Source: Pseudomonadota bacterium (GTDB lineage: Bacteria > Pseudomonadota > Gammaproteobacteria > Burkholderiales > Burkholderiaceae_E). From it: a DNA stretch of 64,000 nucleotides. Location of the stretch: assembly GCA_963204785.1 (NCBI GenBank), contig CAUJHG010000029.1, forward strand, positions 1-64,000. Direction: 5' to 3'. Shown piece after piece: positions 52,564 to 60,943 of this stretch. Positions within the stretch are counted from its first letter, which is position 1. Each line of letters opens with the position of its first letter. The notes beneath the pieces were generated by a model, which made no database searches, was not told the origin of the DNA, and worked only from the letters and a program-made list of their open reading frames with translations. The translations under genes and the position numbers were made by a program.

Positions 52564-52582
52564 ATATTCCGCAGGCGAATAT
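52564..52582. promoter_or_regulatory. Inverted repeat upstream of thiosulfate module
   Basis: ATATTC (52564-52569), seven bases, GAATAT (52577-52582) is a perfect inverted repeat in otherwise GC-rich DNA, 88 bases before the rhodanese gene. It resembles operators of ArsR-type sulfur sensors such as BigR/SqrR (ATTC, about eight bases, GAAT). No such regulator gene is in the window. Confidence 0.4.
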
Positions 52583-52670
52583 GGGAGGACATCGCGTCGC
52601 ATTTGATCGACCCCACGATGCAGCACACCGAGACTGCGCTTCCTCTGATCACTCCTGCGTGGAACCGAAC

Positions 52671-53630
52671 ATGCGCCGCCTCACCGCCTCCCTGATCCTC
52701 GCCTACGGCCTCGCGCTGGGCCTGCCGGCCGCTCACGCCGCACCACTTTCGACTCCCGCCGAACTCGCGACGAAGCTGGGCGCCCCGAACCTGCGGATCA
52801 TCGACATCCGCGACGGCCGGAACGAGGCCGGCAGGACACCCTACGAGCTCGGCCATCTGCCGGGCTCGCTGCATGCGCCCTACGCGCAGTGGCGCGGTCC
52901 GGCGGACAACCCGGGCAAGCTGCCGGATGAGGCCGCCCTCACCCGACTGGTGCAGCGCCTGGGCCTCGAGCGCGACACCGAGGTCGTGATCGTCCACCAG
53001 GGCAAGGACGCAACCGACTTCGGCGCCGCGGCGCGCGTGTACTGGACGCTGAAGGCCGCTGGGCTGAACGCACTGTCGATCCTGAACGGCGGGGTGCAGG
53101 CCTGGCAGGCTGCAGGCAGACCGCTGTCGACCGATCCGGTCGAGGTGAAGCCCTCGGGTTACGTCGCGAAGATCGACCCCGCGCTGGTGGCCACCCGCGC
53201 CGAGATCCAGCAGGCGGTCGGCAGGTCCGGCACGAAGCTGATCGACGCGCGCCCCGCAGACTTCTTCAACGGCAGGACGCGCCACGCGGCAGCCCGGGCG
53301 CCGGGCACCATCGAGGGCGCGAGCAACCTGAGCCACGACGTCTGGTTCGGCAAGGGCGGCGCCACCCTGCTGCCGGACGGCGAGATCCGGCGCGTCGCAC
53401 AGGAGAACGGCGTGGCTGGCGCCGGAGCCGACGAAGTCACCGTCTCCTTCTGCAACACCGGTCACTGGGCGGCAACCAACTGGTTCGTGCTCTCGGAGCT
53501 GCTCGGCGAGCGCCACGTGAAGCTGTATCCGGAATCGATGGTCGAGTGGTCGGCCGCGGGCCTGCCGATGTCCAACGTGCCCGGCCGCCTCGCGCAGCTG
53601 CTGATCGACCTGAAGCTCGCAACCAAATGA
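52671..53630 (+). CDS. Periplasmic two-domain rhodanese (thiosulfate sulfurtransferase)
   Basis: This is a 319-residue exported sulfurtransferase. Residues 1-23 are a signal peptide (AHAAP). The first rhodanese domain (about 25-155) has VHQGKDATDF where the Cys loop should be and is inactive. The second (about 170-315) has the catalytic Cys at 261 in SFCNTGHWAATN. It probably takes sulfane sulfur from thiosulfate in the periplasm. It overlaps the transporter gene that follows by ATGA. Confidence 0.9.
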   Translation: MRRLTASLILAYGLALGLPAAHAAPLSTPAELATKLGAPNLRIIDIRDGRNEAGRTPYELGHLPGSLHAPYAQWRGPADNPGKLPDEAALTRLVQRLGLERDTEVVIVHQGKDATDFGAAARVYWTLKAAGLNALSILNGGVQAWQAAGRPLSTDPVEVKPSGYVAKIDPALVATRAEIQQAVGRSGTKLIDARPADFFNGRTRHAAARAPGTIEGASNLSHDVWFGKGGATLLPDGEIRRVAQENGVAGAGADEVTVSFCNTGHWAATNWFVLSELLGERHVKLYPESMVEWSAAGLPMSNVPGRLAQLLIDLKLATK

Positions 53631-54778
53631 CCGGCAGCGCACTGCCTGCGGGAGCGCTGCATCCCGACGCCGGACGGGTCGTGCGCCTGCCCGGCCATCT
53701 GCTGGCCATCCTCGCAGTGCTGGCCGGTTGGGTCGCAGTGACCTGGCTCGCCGGCGCGCGACAGGGCCTGCTGTTCCTGATCGGCACGGGCTTCGGCGCG
53801 GTGCTCTCGAGCGTGGCCTTCGGCTTCACCACCGGCTGGCGCGTGTGGATCCGGCAGCGCGACCCGACCGGCATGCTCGCGCAGTTCCTGGCGATCGGGC
53901 TGACCGCGATCGTCGCGATTCCGCTGCTGGCCGGTCGCACCGAGCTCTCCGGCGCGGCCGCGCCCCTGTCGTGGAGTCTCGTGATCGGCGCCTTCGTGTT
54001 CGGCGGCGCGATGCAGCTGGCCGACGGCTGCGGCTCGGGAACGCTGTACAAGGCCGGGCTGGGCCACCCGGTGAGCCTGGCGGTGTTCCCTGCCTTCGTG
54101 GCGGGCAGCTTCCTGGGCGCTGCGCACCTGGACGCCTGGCTGTCGCTGGGCGCGCTGCCCGCGGTGTCGCTGATCGACGCATTGGGAGCATCCGCCGCGC
54201 TGCTGCTCGAACTGGCCGCACTGGCCGGCCTCGGCGCCTGGCTGTGGTCGCGGCGACGCACCACCACCAGCCGCTGGCAGGGGCGCGGGATCTACCTGGC
54301 CGCCGTCGCGATGGCGCTGCTGGCGATCGCCAATCTCGTGGTTGCCGGACAGCCATGGGGCATCGTCTACGGGTTGGGACTGTGGGGCGCGAAGATCGTC
54401 ACCTGGGCCGGCGTCGACCTGGGCGCGAATCCGTTCTGGGGCCGCGAGGCGCAGCAGGCGCAGATCGCCGCATCGCTGCTGGACGACGTCACTTCGGTGA
54501 CCGACCTCGGCCTGCTCGTCGGCAGCTTCCTGCTCGCCTGGCGCAGGCGCGCGGCCTGCCCAGCTGTGGGACGCGTCACCAGGCGCCAGTGGATCTGGTC
54601 GGTGGTCGCCGGTCTGGTGCTCGGCTACAGCGCGCGACTGGCCTTCGGCTGCAACGTCGGCGCCTTCTTCTCGGGGATCTCCACCGGAAGCCTGCACGGA
54701 TGGGTGTGGTTCGCCTGCGCCTTCGCCGGATCGCTGGTCGGCGTGCGCCTGCGCGAACACATCGGACTGCGGGGATGA
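53627..54778 (+). CDS. YeeE/YedE (TsuA-like) thiosulfate or sulfur transporter
   Basis: This is a 383-residue inner-membrane protein with about ten hydrophobic segments in two related halves. Each half carries the family Cys motif: C135 in MQLADGCGSGTLY and C342 in RLAFGCNVGAFFSGISTGSL. In TsuA these Cys relay thiosulfate through the membrane. It is co-translated with the rhodanese and with a short downstream peptide (ATGA overlaps on both sides), which argues for one sulfur-uptake unit. Confidence 0.9.
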   Translation: MTGSALPAGALHPDAGRVVRLPGHLLAILAVLAGWVAVTWLAGARQGLLFLIGTGFGAVLSSVAFGFTTGWRVWIRQRDPTGMLAQFLAIGLTAIVAIPLLAGRTELSGAAAPLSWSLVIGAFVFGGAMQLADGCGSGTLYKAGLGHPVSLAVFPAFVAGSFLGAAHLDAWLSLGALPAVSLIDALGASAALLLELAALAGLGAWLWSRRRTTTSRWQGRGIYLAAVAMALLAIANLVVAGQPWGIVYGLGLWGAKIVTWAGVDLGANPFWGREAQQAQIAASLLDDVTSVTDLGLLVGSFLLAWRRRAACPAVGRVTRRQWIWSVVAGLVLGYSARLAFGCNVGAFFSGISTGSLHGWVWFACAFAGSLVGVRLREHIGLRG

Positions 54779-54948
54779 GCATGAGGCGCTGGATCATCGC
54801 TCTCGCATTCTGGATCGGGGTCGTCGGGTTCATTGCGCTCGACCGCAGCGTCTCGGTCGAGCACGACCGCTTCGCCGAGCCACCTGCGTTCGCGCTGGGC
54901 AGCGGCAAGGTCGCCGGCGCCGGGCACTGCTCGGGCTCGACGCGTTGA
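54775..54948 (+). CDS. 57-residue single-span membrane peptide
   Basis: This small protein starts by ATGA overlap with the transporter gene. Residues 4-5 are Arg-Arg, 6-23 are a hydrophobic span (WIIALAFWIGVVGFIALD), and the outer part is acidic and ends GAGHCSGSTR with a single Cys at 52. The positive-inside rule puts the Cys outside, near the periplasmic rhodanese. It could be a subunit or sulfur relay of the transporter. I do not recognise the family. Confidence 0.6.
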   Translation: MSMRRWIIALAFWIGVVGFIALDRSVSVEHDRFAEPPAFALGSGKVAGAGHCSGSTR

Positions 54949-55116
54949 GGCCGGGGCCAGGCGCAACTGCGGCCTGCGCATGACCTTGGCGGACCGTACA
55001 CGGATCGACACGCCCACGTTCCGAAAGGCGCGGGGCCGCCGGCGAGCCGACGGGTCCGCTTCCTACAATGGGCTTCCCGCCTCTGCACCGGGCGCCAGCA
55101 CACAGGAGTCCCTCAC

Positions 55117-55890
55117 ATGCCACGCATCACCAGGCTCTCGCGTTCCGTCGCGGGCAAGGTCGTCATCATCACCGGCGCCGGCAGCGGAATGGGCCGCGCC
55201 ACGGCGTGGCTGTTCGCCGACGAAGGCGCGAAAGTCGCGGTCACCGACCTGAAAGGGCAGCAGGAGGTCGCCGACACGATCAACGGCGCTGGAGGCACCG
55301 CGAACGCCTGGCAGCTGGACGTGTCGAGCCAGCAGGACGTCGAACGCGTGTTTGCGGAGGTGGCCGCACGCTTCGGCGGAATCGACATCCTGATCAACAA
55401 CGCCGGGATCTCCGCCCCGGCCGCCATCGACTCCGAAGGCTACGAGAGCACCTGGGCGCGCGCGGTCGACGTGCTGCTGACCGCGCACACCCGCACGGTG
55501 CGCGCCGCGCTTCCCTGGCTGCGCAAGTCGAGTTCGCCGCGCATCGTGAACATCGCGTCAACCGAGGGCCTGGGTGCAACGAAGGGCATCAGCCCCTACA
55601 CCGCCGCCAAGCACGGCGTGATCGGCCTGAGCCGCTCGCTCGCGGTGGAACTCGGCGCAGAGGGCATCACGGTCAACACCATCTGCCCAGGCCCGATAGA
55701 CACCGCGATGACCGCGCGCATCCCCCCCGAGCAGCGCGCCAAGTACGCACACCGGCGCGTGCCGCTGAACCGCTACGCCGACCCCGAGGAGGTGGCGCAG
55801 ATCACCCTGTCGATCTGCCTGCCGGCGGCGTCCTTCCTGACCGGCGCGACCATCCCGGTCGACGGCGGGCTGACGATCCGCAACGCCTGA
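55117..55890 (+). CDS. Short-chain dehydrogenase/reductase
   Basis: This is a 257-residue classical SDR. The cofactor loop is TGAGSGMG (19-26), NNAG is at 94-97, and Ser148, Tyr161 and Lys165 are the catalytic residues. The Asp at the end of strand 2 (VTDLKG, Asp44) predicts NAD rather than NADP. IPVDGGLTIRNA ends it. The substrate is unknown. The 168-base upstream gap shows no clear promoter. A strong terminator follows. Confidence 0.9.
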   Translation: MPRITRLSRSVAGKVVIITGAGSGMGRATAWLFADEGAKVAVTDLKGQQEVADTINGAGGTANAWQLDVSSQQDVERVFAEVAARFGGIDILINNAGISAPAAIDSEGYESTWARAVDVLLTAHTRTVRAALPWLRKSSSPRIVNIASTEGLGATKGISPYTAAKHGVIGLSRSLAVELGAEGITVNTICPGPIDTAMTARIPPEQRAKYAHRRVPLNRYADPEEVAQITLSICLPAASFLTGATIPVDGGLTIRNA

Positions 55891-55927
55891 CGGCGGCGTC
55901 CGGGCTTCCGGACCACGCCAGCATTGG

Positions 55928-55960
55928 AAAAAAGCGCGGCCCGGAAGCCGCGCTTTTCTT
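55928..55960. terminator. Bidirectional intrinsic terminator
   Basis: AAAAGCGCGGC (55930-55940) pairs with GCCGCGCTTTT (55947-55957) over a 6-base loop. T-tracts are present on both strands (TTTTCTT to the right; AAAAAA to the left). It is the clearest intrinsic terminator in the window and serves the SDR gene and the convergent thiolase. Confidence 0.9.
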
Positions 55961-56041
55961 CCGGCCGCGCGCTGCGACGCACGGTCCCGAACGCCGGAGC
56001 AGCCGCCGCAAACGCGGCGAACCGCTTCGGCCCGGCAGCGC

Positions 56042-57238
56042 CTACGGCCGCTCGAACACTGCCGCGATGCCCTGGCCGCCGCCGATGCACATCGTCTCGA
56101 GCCCGTAGCGCGCCTTGCGCCGCTGCATCTCGTGCATCAGCGTGGCGAGGATGCGCACGCCGGTGGCGCCGATCGGGTGGCCCAGCGAGATGCCCGAGCC
56201 GTTGACGTTGAGGCGGTCCGGGTCGTTCCAGCCCCAGCCCTTCAGCACCGACAGCACCTGGCAGGCGAAGGCTTCGTTGAGCTCGACCAGGTCCATCTGG
56301 TCGAAGGACAGCCCCGTCCTGGCAAAGAGCTTCTTCACGGCCGGCACAGGGCCGATGCCCATGCACCCCGGCTCGCAGCCGGCCGCCGCCCAGCCCTTGA
56401 GCCAGGCCATCGGCTCCAGGCCGAGCTCCTTCAGCTTGTCCTCGGCGACGATCAGGCAGGCGGCAGCGGCATCGTTCTGCTGGCTCGAGTTGCCGGCAGT
56501 GACGCTGCCGTCCTTCATCAGCGGACGCAACCTGCCCAGCGACTCCATCGTGGTCTCGGCGCGAATGCCCTCGTCCCTGGCGAACTGCAGCGGATCGCCC
56601 TTCTTCTGCGGGATCTCCACCGGCACCACTTCGGCGTCGAAGCGCCCCGCAGCCCAGGCCTCGGCAGCGCGCCGGTGGCTGCGCATCGCGTAGGCATCGG
56701 CCTCCTCGCGCGTGATCTGGTACTGCTTCGCGAGGTTCTCGGCGGTCTCGATCATTCCGGAGATGTAGCCGAAGCGCCACTCGGGTTGCGAGCGCTCGCG
56801 GCCGCGCTCGAGGCGATCGTGCAGGCGCACCGATCCGGAGCGCGAGCCCCAGCGCATGTCGTTGGTGTAGTACTCGATGTTGCTCATGCTCTCGACGCCG
56901 CCGGCGACGACGACGTCGGCAGCGCCGCTCTGCACCATCATCGCTGCGGTGACGATCGCCTGCAGCCCGCCGCCGCAGCGCCGGTCGAGCTGCATTCCGG
57001 GAACCTCGATCGGCAGGCCGGCCTGCAGCGCCACCCAGCGCCCGACGCAGGGCGTCTCGCTGTTGGCGTAGGACTGCGCGAACACCAGGTCCTCGATGCG
57101 GCCGGGGTCGATCCCGGTGCGCTCGATCAGCGCCTTGACCACGGTGGCGCCGAGATCCTCGACCGACACCGGGCGCAGGCTGCCTCCGAAGGTTCCGACC
57201 CCGGTGCGCACCGGGCTGACGATTGCGGCTCTTCTCAT
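56042..57238 (-). CDS. Thiolase (acetyl-CoA acetyltransferase family)
   Basis: This is a 398-residue thiolase. The nucleophilic Cys is C88 in QLDRRCGGGLQAI, where most thiolases have C-x-S-G. His354 (NGSGISLGHPIGATG) and Cys384 (CIGGGQGIAAVFE) complete the active site. VAGGVESMSN and NEAFACQVL are also conserved. It should cleave or form 3-ketoacyl-CoA. GGGAG precedes the ATG. It follows the CoA hydrolase/transferase gene by 37 bases in the same direction. Confidence 0.93.
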   Translation of the reverse strand: MRRAAIVSPVRTGVGTFGGSLRPVSVEDLGATVVKALIERTGIDPGRIEDLVFAQSYANSETPCVGRWVALQAGLPIEVPGMQLDRRCGGGLQAIVTAAMMVQSGAADVVVAGGVESMSNIEYYTNDMRWGSRSGSVRLHDRLERGRERSQPEWRFGYISGMIETAENLAKQYQITREEADAYAMRSHRRAAEAWAAGRFDAEVVPVEIPQKKGDPLQFARDEGIRAETTMESLGRLRPLMKDGSVTAGNSSQQNDAAAACLIVAEDKLKELGLEPMAWLKGWAAAGCEPGCMGIGPVPAVKKLFARTGLSFDQMDLVELNEAFACQVLSVLKGWGWNDPDRLNVNGSGISLGHPIGATGVRILATLMHEMQRRKARYGLETMCIGGGQGIAAVFERP

Positions 57239-57275
57239 GCTGTTCTCCCTGCGGGTTGGTCGATGGTTCGGGTGT

Positions 57276-58544
57276 TCAGATGCCAAGGCCGCTGCGGGCC
57301 TCGCGTTCGAGATGTTCGCGATGTGCAGGGTCGGCGATCGCGATCATGCGCGCGACGCGCTGGCGCAGCGTGAGCCCGCGCAGGTCGGCCACGCCGTGCT
57401 CGGTGACGACGACTCCTGCGTCGCTGCGCGGCGTGCTGACCGTGGCCGCGTCGATGCGCGCGACGATCCGGCTGCTGGCGCCCGCGGTGGACGGCAGCGC
57501 GACGATCGGCAGGCCTCCCGGCGAACGGCGCGCAGCGCGCAGGAAGTCCAGCGCGCCGCCGACCGCGCCGACGTAGGTGCCGCCGACCAGCTCGGCGTTG
57601 ATCTGGCCGGTGAGATCCACCTCGACCGCGGAGTTCAGCGCAGCGAAGCGCTCGACACGGGCGAGCACGTCGGGGCCATGCGTGTAGTCGGTGCCGCGAA
57701 AGCGCACCAGCGGGTTGCGGTGCACGAAGGCATGGGCACGCCGGCCGCCCATCACCATCCCGGTCACGATCACGCCGGGGTCGATCGACTTGCGTGCGTT
57801 GGTGATGACTCCCGCCTCCACCAGCCGCGCAACGCCGTCGCCGATCGTTCCCGAGTGCACGCCGAGATCGCGCAGGTGATCGAGGCGTCCGAGGATCGCC
57901 TCGGGGATCGCGCCCAGGCCGAACTGGAGCGTCGCGCCGTCCTGGAGCAGGCCCGCGACGTGTCCGGCGATCGCGTCCTCGACCGGCCCAGGCTCCACCC
58001 GCGGGCTCTCGAGCGGCGCCCGCGAGGTGCGCACCACCGCGGCGAGGTCCTGCGCGCGCAGGAAGTGCTCGCCGTGGGTCCAGGGACACTGGTCGTTGAC
58101 CTCGGCGATGATCGTGCGCGCCTGCCGCGACGCCTCCACCAGGTATTCGTGCGCCAGGCCGAAGCTGTAGCGGCCCTGTTCGTCCGGGGGCGCGAGCTGC
58201 AGCACCAGGACGTCCACCCGGAACGCACCGCTGCGCATCAGCGGCGGCAGCTCGGAGTAGTGCACCGGCAGGATGTCGAGCGCTCCGGCCTTCGCCAGCG
58301 CGCGGTTGCGCCCGGTCCCGCAGTACGAGACGAAGTCGATGCAGTCGGCCTGCCCGGCCGAGGTCGCATCGGACAGCGCAACGCCCGAGAAGACCGTGAA
58401 ACGGCCTCCGACTGCGGCGCGCTGCGCGACGATCGCGCGGGTGAGCGTCACCGGTTCGGAGTCGGCCTGGCCCCAGACGACGTGGTCGCCCGGGCGGATC
58501 AGCCCGGAGAGATCCGGGGCGGAGGGGTTCAGTTCGCGGGTCAT
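57276..58544 (-). CDS. Acetyl-CoA hydrolase/transferase family protein
   Basis: This is a 422-residue protein of the 4-hydroxybutyrate CoA-transferase/acetyl-CoA hydrolase group. FGLGAIPEAIL is the Gly-rich CoA-contact loop, and the C-terminal domain has EVDLTGQINAELVGGTYVGA, then VGGALDFLRAA and the closing VVTEHGVADLRGLTLRQR. At the position of the catalytic Glu in 4-hydroxybutyrate CoA-transferase (HSEM) this protein has Gly232 (HSGTIGDGV). The substrate is unknown. It leads an operon with the thiolase and is divergent from a CaiB-type gene. Confidence 0.88.
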   Translation of the reverse strand: MTRELNPSAPDLSGLIRPGDHVVWGQADSEPVTLTRAIVAQRAAVGGRFTVFSGVALSDATSAGQADCIDFVSYCGTGRNRALAKAGALDILPVHYSELPPLMRSGAFRVDVLVLQLAPPDEQGRYSFGLAHEYLVEASRQARTIIAEVNDQCPWTHGEHFLRAQDLAAVVRTSRAPLESPRVEPGPVEDAIAGHVAGLLQDGATLQFGLGAIPEAILGRLDHLRDLGVHSGTIGDGVARLVEAGVITNARKSIDPGVIVTGMVMGGRRAHAFVHRNPLVRFRGTDYTHGPDVLARVERFAALNSAVEVDLTGQINAELVGGTYVGAVGGALDFLRAARRSPGGLPIVALPSTAGASSRIVARIDAATVSTPRSDAGVVVTEHGVADLRGLTLRQRVARMIAIADPAHREHLEREARSGLGI

Positions 58545-58633
58545 GGCGGATCGTATTGTCCAACGGATCGGGCCAGGCCGGAAACGATCCGCGGCCGGCG
58601 CCCACGACTGGACAGGGCGCGCGGCAGACGACG

Positions 58634-59956
58634 ATGATTCGGCGCATGACGCAAGCGAACCCTCCTTCAGGCACCGGCGCGCTGGCCGGGGTACGGATCG
58701 TCGACCTCACCGCGGTGATCTTCGGCCCCTACTGCACGCAGATCCTCGCCGACTACGGCGCCGACGTGATCAAGGTCGAGCCGCCGGAAGGCGACACCAC
58801 CCGCTGGACCGGCCCGAAGCTCGAGGACGGGCGCGCGGCGATCTTCCTGGGCGCCAACCGCAACAAGCGCAGCGTGGTTCTCGACCTGAAGCAGCCGGCG
58901 GCGCGCGACGCGCTGCTGGCGCTGGTGGACACCGCGGACGTCTTCGTGCACAGCATACGGCCACAGAAGCTGGAGAAGCTCGGACTGGGGCCGCAGGCGC
59001 TGATGGCGCGCAACCCGCGACTGGTCTACGCTGGACTGTACGGTTTCGGATCGGACGGCCCCTACGCCGGGCAGCCGGCCTACGACGACATCATCCAGGG
59101 CCTGAGCGGCGTGGCCGACCTGATGGCCCGGCAGACCGGCACGCCCGCCTACTTTCCGACGATCGCTGCGGACAAGGCCTGCGGCCAGGTCGCCGCGCAC
59201 GCACTGCTCGCGGCCCTGTTCCAGCGCGAGCGCACCGGACGCGGCCAGTACGTGGAAGTGCCGATGTTCGAGAGCATGGTGTCCTTCCTGATGCTCGAGC
59301 ATTTCTACGGACGGCACCTGGTCGATGCGCCTGCGGCCGACAGCGATGCCGACCCGGCGGCAAGCCCCGCTCCCGCAGCAGGGACCGGCGCCGCCGGCGA
59401 GACCGCCGTACCGGACGATCGCAGGCCCGGCTATCCGCGGATGCTGGTGCCCTGGCGCCGGCCGCAGCGCACCGCCGACGGATACGTGTGCATCCTGCCC
59501 TACACCACCGCGCACTGGCGGCTGTTCTTCGAACACAGCGGGCATCCGGAACTGGCGGCCGACCCCCGCTTCGCGGACATCGCCGCGCGCACCCGGCACA
59601 TCGCGGAGCTCTACGCGCTCACCGGCGAGATCGTCGCGCGGCACGACACCGCCCACTGGCTGGCGCTGTGCCAGCGGCTGGAGATCCCGGCGGCACCGAT
59701 CAACCGGCTCGAGGACCTCGAGCACGACCCGCACCTGCGAGCGGTCGGGCTGTTTCCGACCATCCCCGGCCCGGACGGGGCGGGCTACCGGATGGTGCGC
59801 AACCCGGTGCGCCTGTCCGCGAGCGAGGTGCCGCTGCGCACGCCCCCGAGGCTGGGCGAGCACACGCGGGAGCTGCTTGCCGAGGCCGGGCTCGACCCCG
59901 CCGCGATCCGCGCGCTGCTCGACAGCGGCGCTGCGCGGGAGGCCGGACCGACATGA
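58634..59956 (+). CDS. CaiB/BaiF family III CoA-transferase
   Basis: This is a 440-residue CoA-transferase. LAGVRIVDLTAVIFGPYCTQ, then LADYGADVIKVEPPEGDTTR, is the family opening, and the catalytic Asp is D151 (AYDDIIQGLSGVADLM). A low-complexity Ala/Asp/Pro insert of about 35 residues follows the mid-domain (DAPAADSDADPAASPAPAAG). The donor and acceptor acids are unknown. Starts at 58634 and 58646 are both possible; neither has a strong ribosome site. It overlaps the next gene by ATGA. Confidence 0.9.
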   Translation: MIRRMTQANPPSGTGALAGVRIVDLTAVIFGPYCTQILADYGADVIKVEPPEGDTTRWTGPKLEDGRAAIFLGANRNKRSVVLDLKQPAARDALLALVDTADVFVHSIRPQKLEKLGLGPQALMARNPRLVYAGLYGFGSDGPYAGQPAYDDIIQGLSGVADLMARQTGTPAYFPTIAADKACGQVAAHALLAALFQRERTGRGQYVEVPMFESMVSFLMLEHFYGRHLVDAPAADSDADPAASPAPAAGTGAAGETAVPDDRRPGYPRMLVPWRRPQRTADGYVCILPYTTAHWRLFFEHSGHPELAADPRFADIAARTRHIAELYALTGEIVARHDTAHWLALCQRLEIPAAPINRLEDLEHDPHLRAVGLFPTIPGPDGAGYRMVRNPVRLSASEVPLRTPPRLGEHTRELLAEAGLDPAAIRALLDSGAAREAGPT

Positions 59957-60843
59957 CGCAGGTCCGCTCGATCCTCGTTGCCACCGATTTCTCCGAGGAC
60001 GCGGGGCACGCGGCGGCGCGCGCAGCGCTGCTTGCCGCAGAGCTGCCGGCACGGCTGTCGCTGCTGCACGTGGTCGCTGCGCCGATGCTGCAGGCACTTC
60101 GATCGATCTTCGGCGCCGGCGCCGACGCCGAAGCGAGGCTGCTCGAGGACGCGCGGCAGTCGATCGCCGAGCTCGCCGGGCGGCTGCGGATGCCCGACGG
60201 CGCCACGATCGCACACGAGGTGCGCGTCGGGCGCATCGTCGACGAACTGCTCGAGGCCGCCGGCGGGTTCGACCTGCTCGCGGTGGGCGCGCACGGTTCG
60301 AACCCGCTGCGCGACCTGATCCTGGGCACGACCGCGGAGCGCCTGATCTCGAAGCTGATGCTGCCGGTGCTGGTGGTGCGCCAGCCAGCCCGCGCCTCGT
60401 ACCGCCAGGTGCTGGTGGCGACCGACTTCTCGCCGGATGCGAGCGCGGGGCTGCGCACTGCGCTGCAACTGGCGCCCCGCGCAGCGCTCACGGTGGTGCA
60501 CGCCTTCGACATCCCCTTCGAGGGCAAGCTGCGCGCCGCCGGGGTGCAGGACGAGGAGATCGGTCACTACCGCACGCACGCGCGCCAGTCGGCGATGCAG
60601 CGGATCGAACGATCCGCAGCCGAGGCGGGCGCCGACCCGATGACGGTCGCACGGATCGTCCAGCAGGGCGCACCGGGCAGGGTGCTGCTCGAGCACGCGG
60701 AACAGCTCGGCGCCGACCTGCTGGTGATCGGCAAGCACGGGGAATCGGCGTTCGAGGAGATGGTGCTCGGGAGCGTCACCCGGCACGTGCTGTCGGATGC
60801 CAGGTGCGACGTGCTGGTGGTGCGCTGCCCGCCAGGGGGGTGA
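59953..60843 (+). CDS. Tandem universal stress protein (two UspA domains)
   Basis: This is a 296-residue protein of two Usp domains (about 1-147 and 149-295). Each has the ATP-binding pattern G-x2-G-x9-G-S/T: GAHGSNPLRDLILGTTAE and GKHGESAFEEMVLGSVTRH. Each domain begins with a VATDFS strand. Tandem forms usually bind ATP and act in stress survival. It is co-translated with the CoA-transferase, which is an unusual partner. Confidence 0.92.
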   Translation: MTQVRSILVATDFSEDAGHAAARAALLAAELPARLSLLHVVAAPMLQALRSIFGAGADAEARLLEDARQSIAELAGRLRMPDGATIAHEVRVGRIVDELLEAAGGFDLLAVGAHGSNPLRDLILGTTAERLISKLMLPVLVVRQPARASYRQVLVATDFSPDASAGLRTALQLAPRAALTVVHAFDIPFEGKLRAAGVQDEEIGHYRTHARQSAMQRIERSAAEAGADPMTVARIVQQGAPGRVLLEHAEQLGADLLVIGKHGESAFEEMVLGSVTRHVLSDARCDVLVVRCPPGG

Positions 60844-60858
60844 CGCAGCGCCTGAGAA

Positions 60859-60880
60859 GGACGCCCCGCCGAGGGGCGCC
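60859..60880. terminator. Hairpin after the stress-protein gene
   Basis: CGCCCC (60862-60867) pairs with GGGGCG (60873-60878) over five bases. The flanking GG and CC can extend the stem past a bulged A. It lies in the 100-base gap between convergent genes and lacks a T-tract. Confidence 0.45.
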
Positions 60881-60943
60881 CGAAGCCGCACCCCGGAGCC
60901 CCGTCCGTGCACCCGGCCGGACGGTCCCCCGGGGCGCCAGGGC

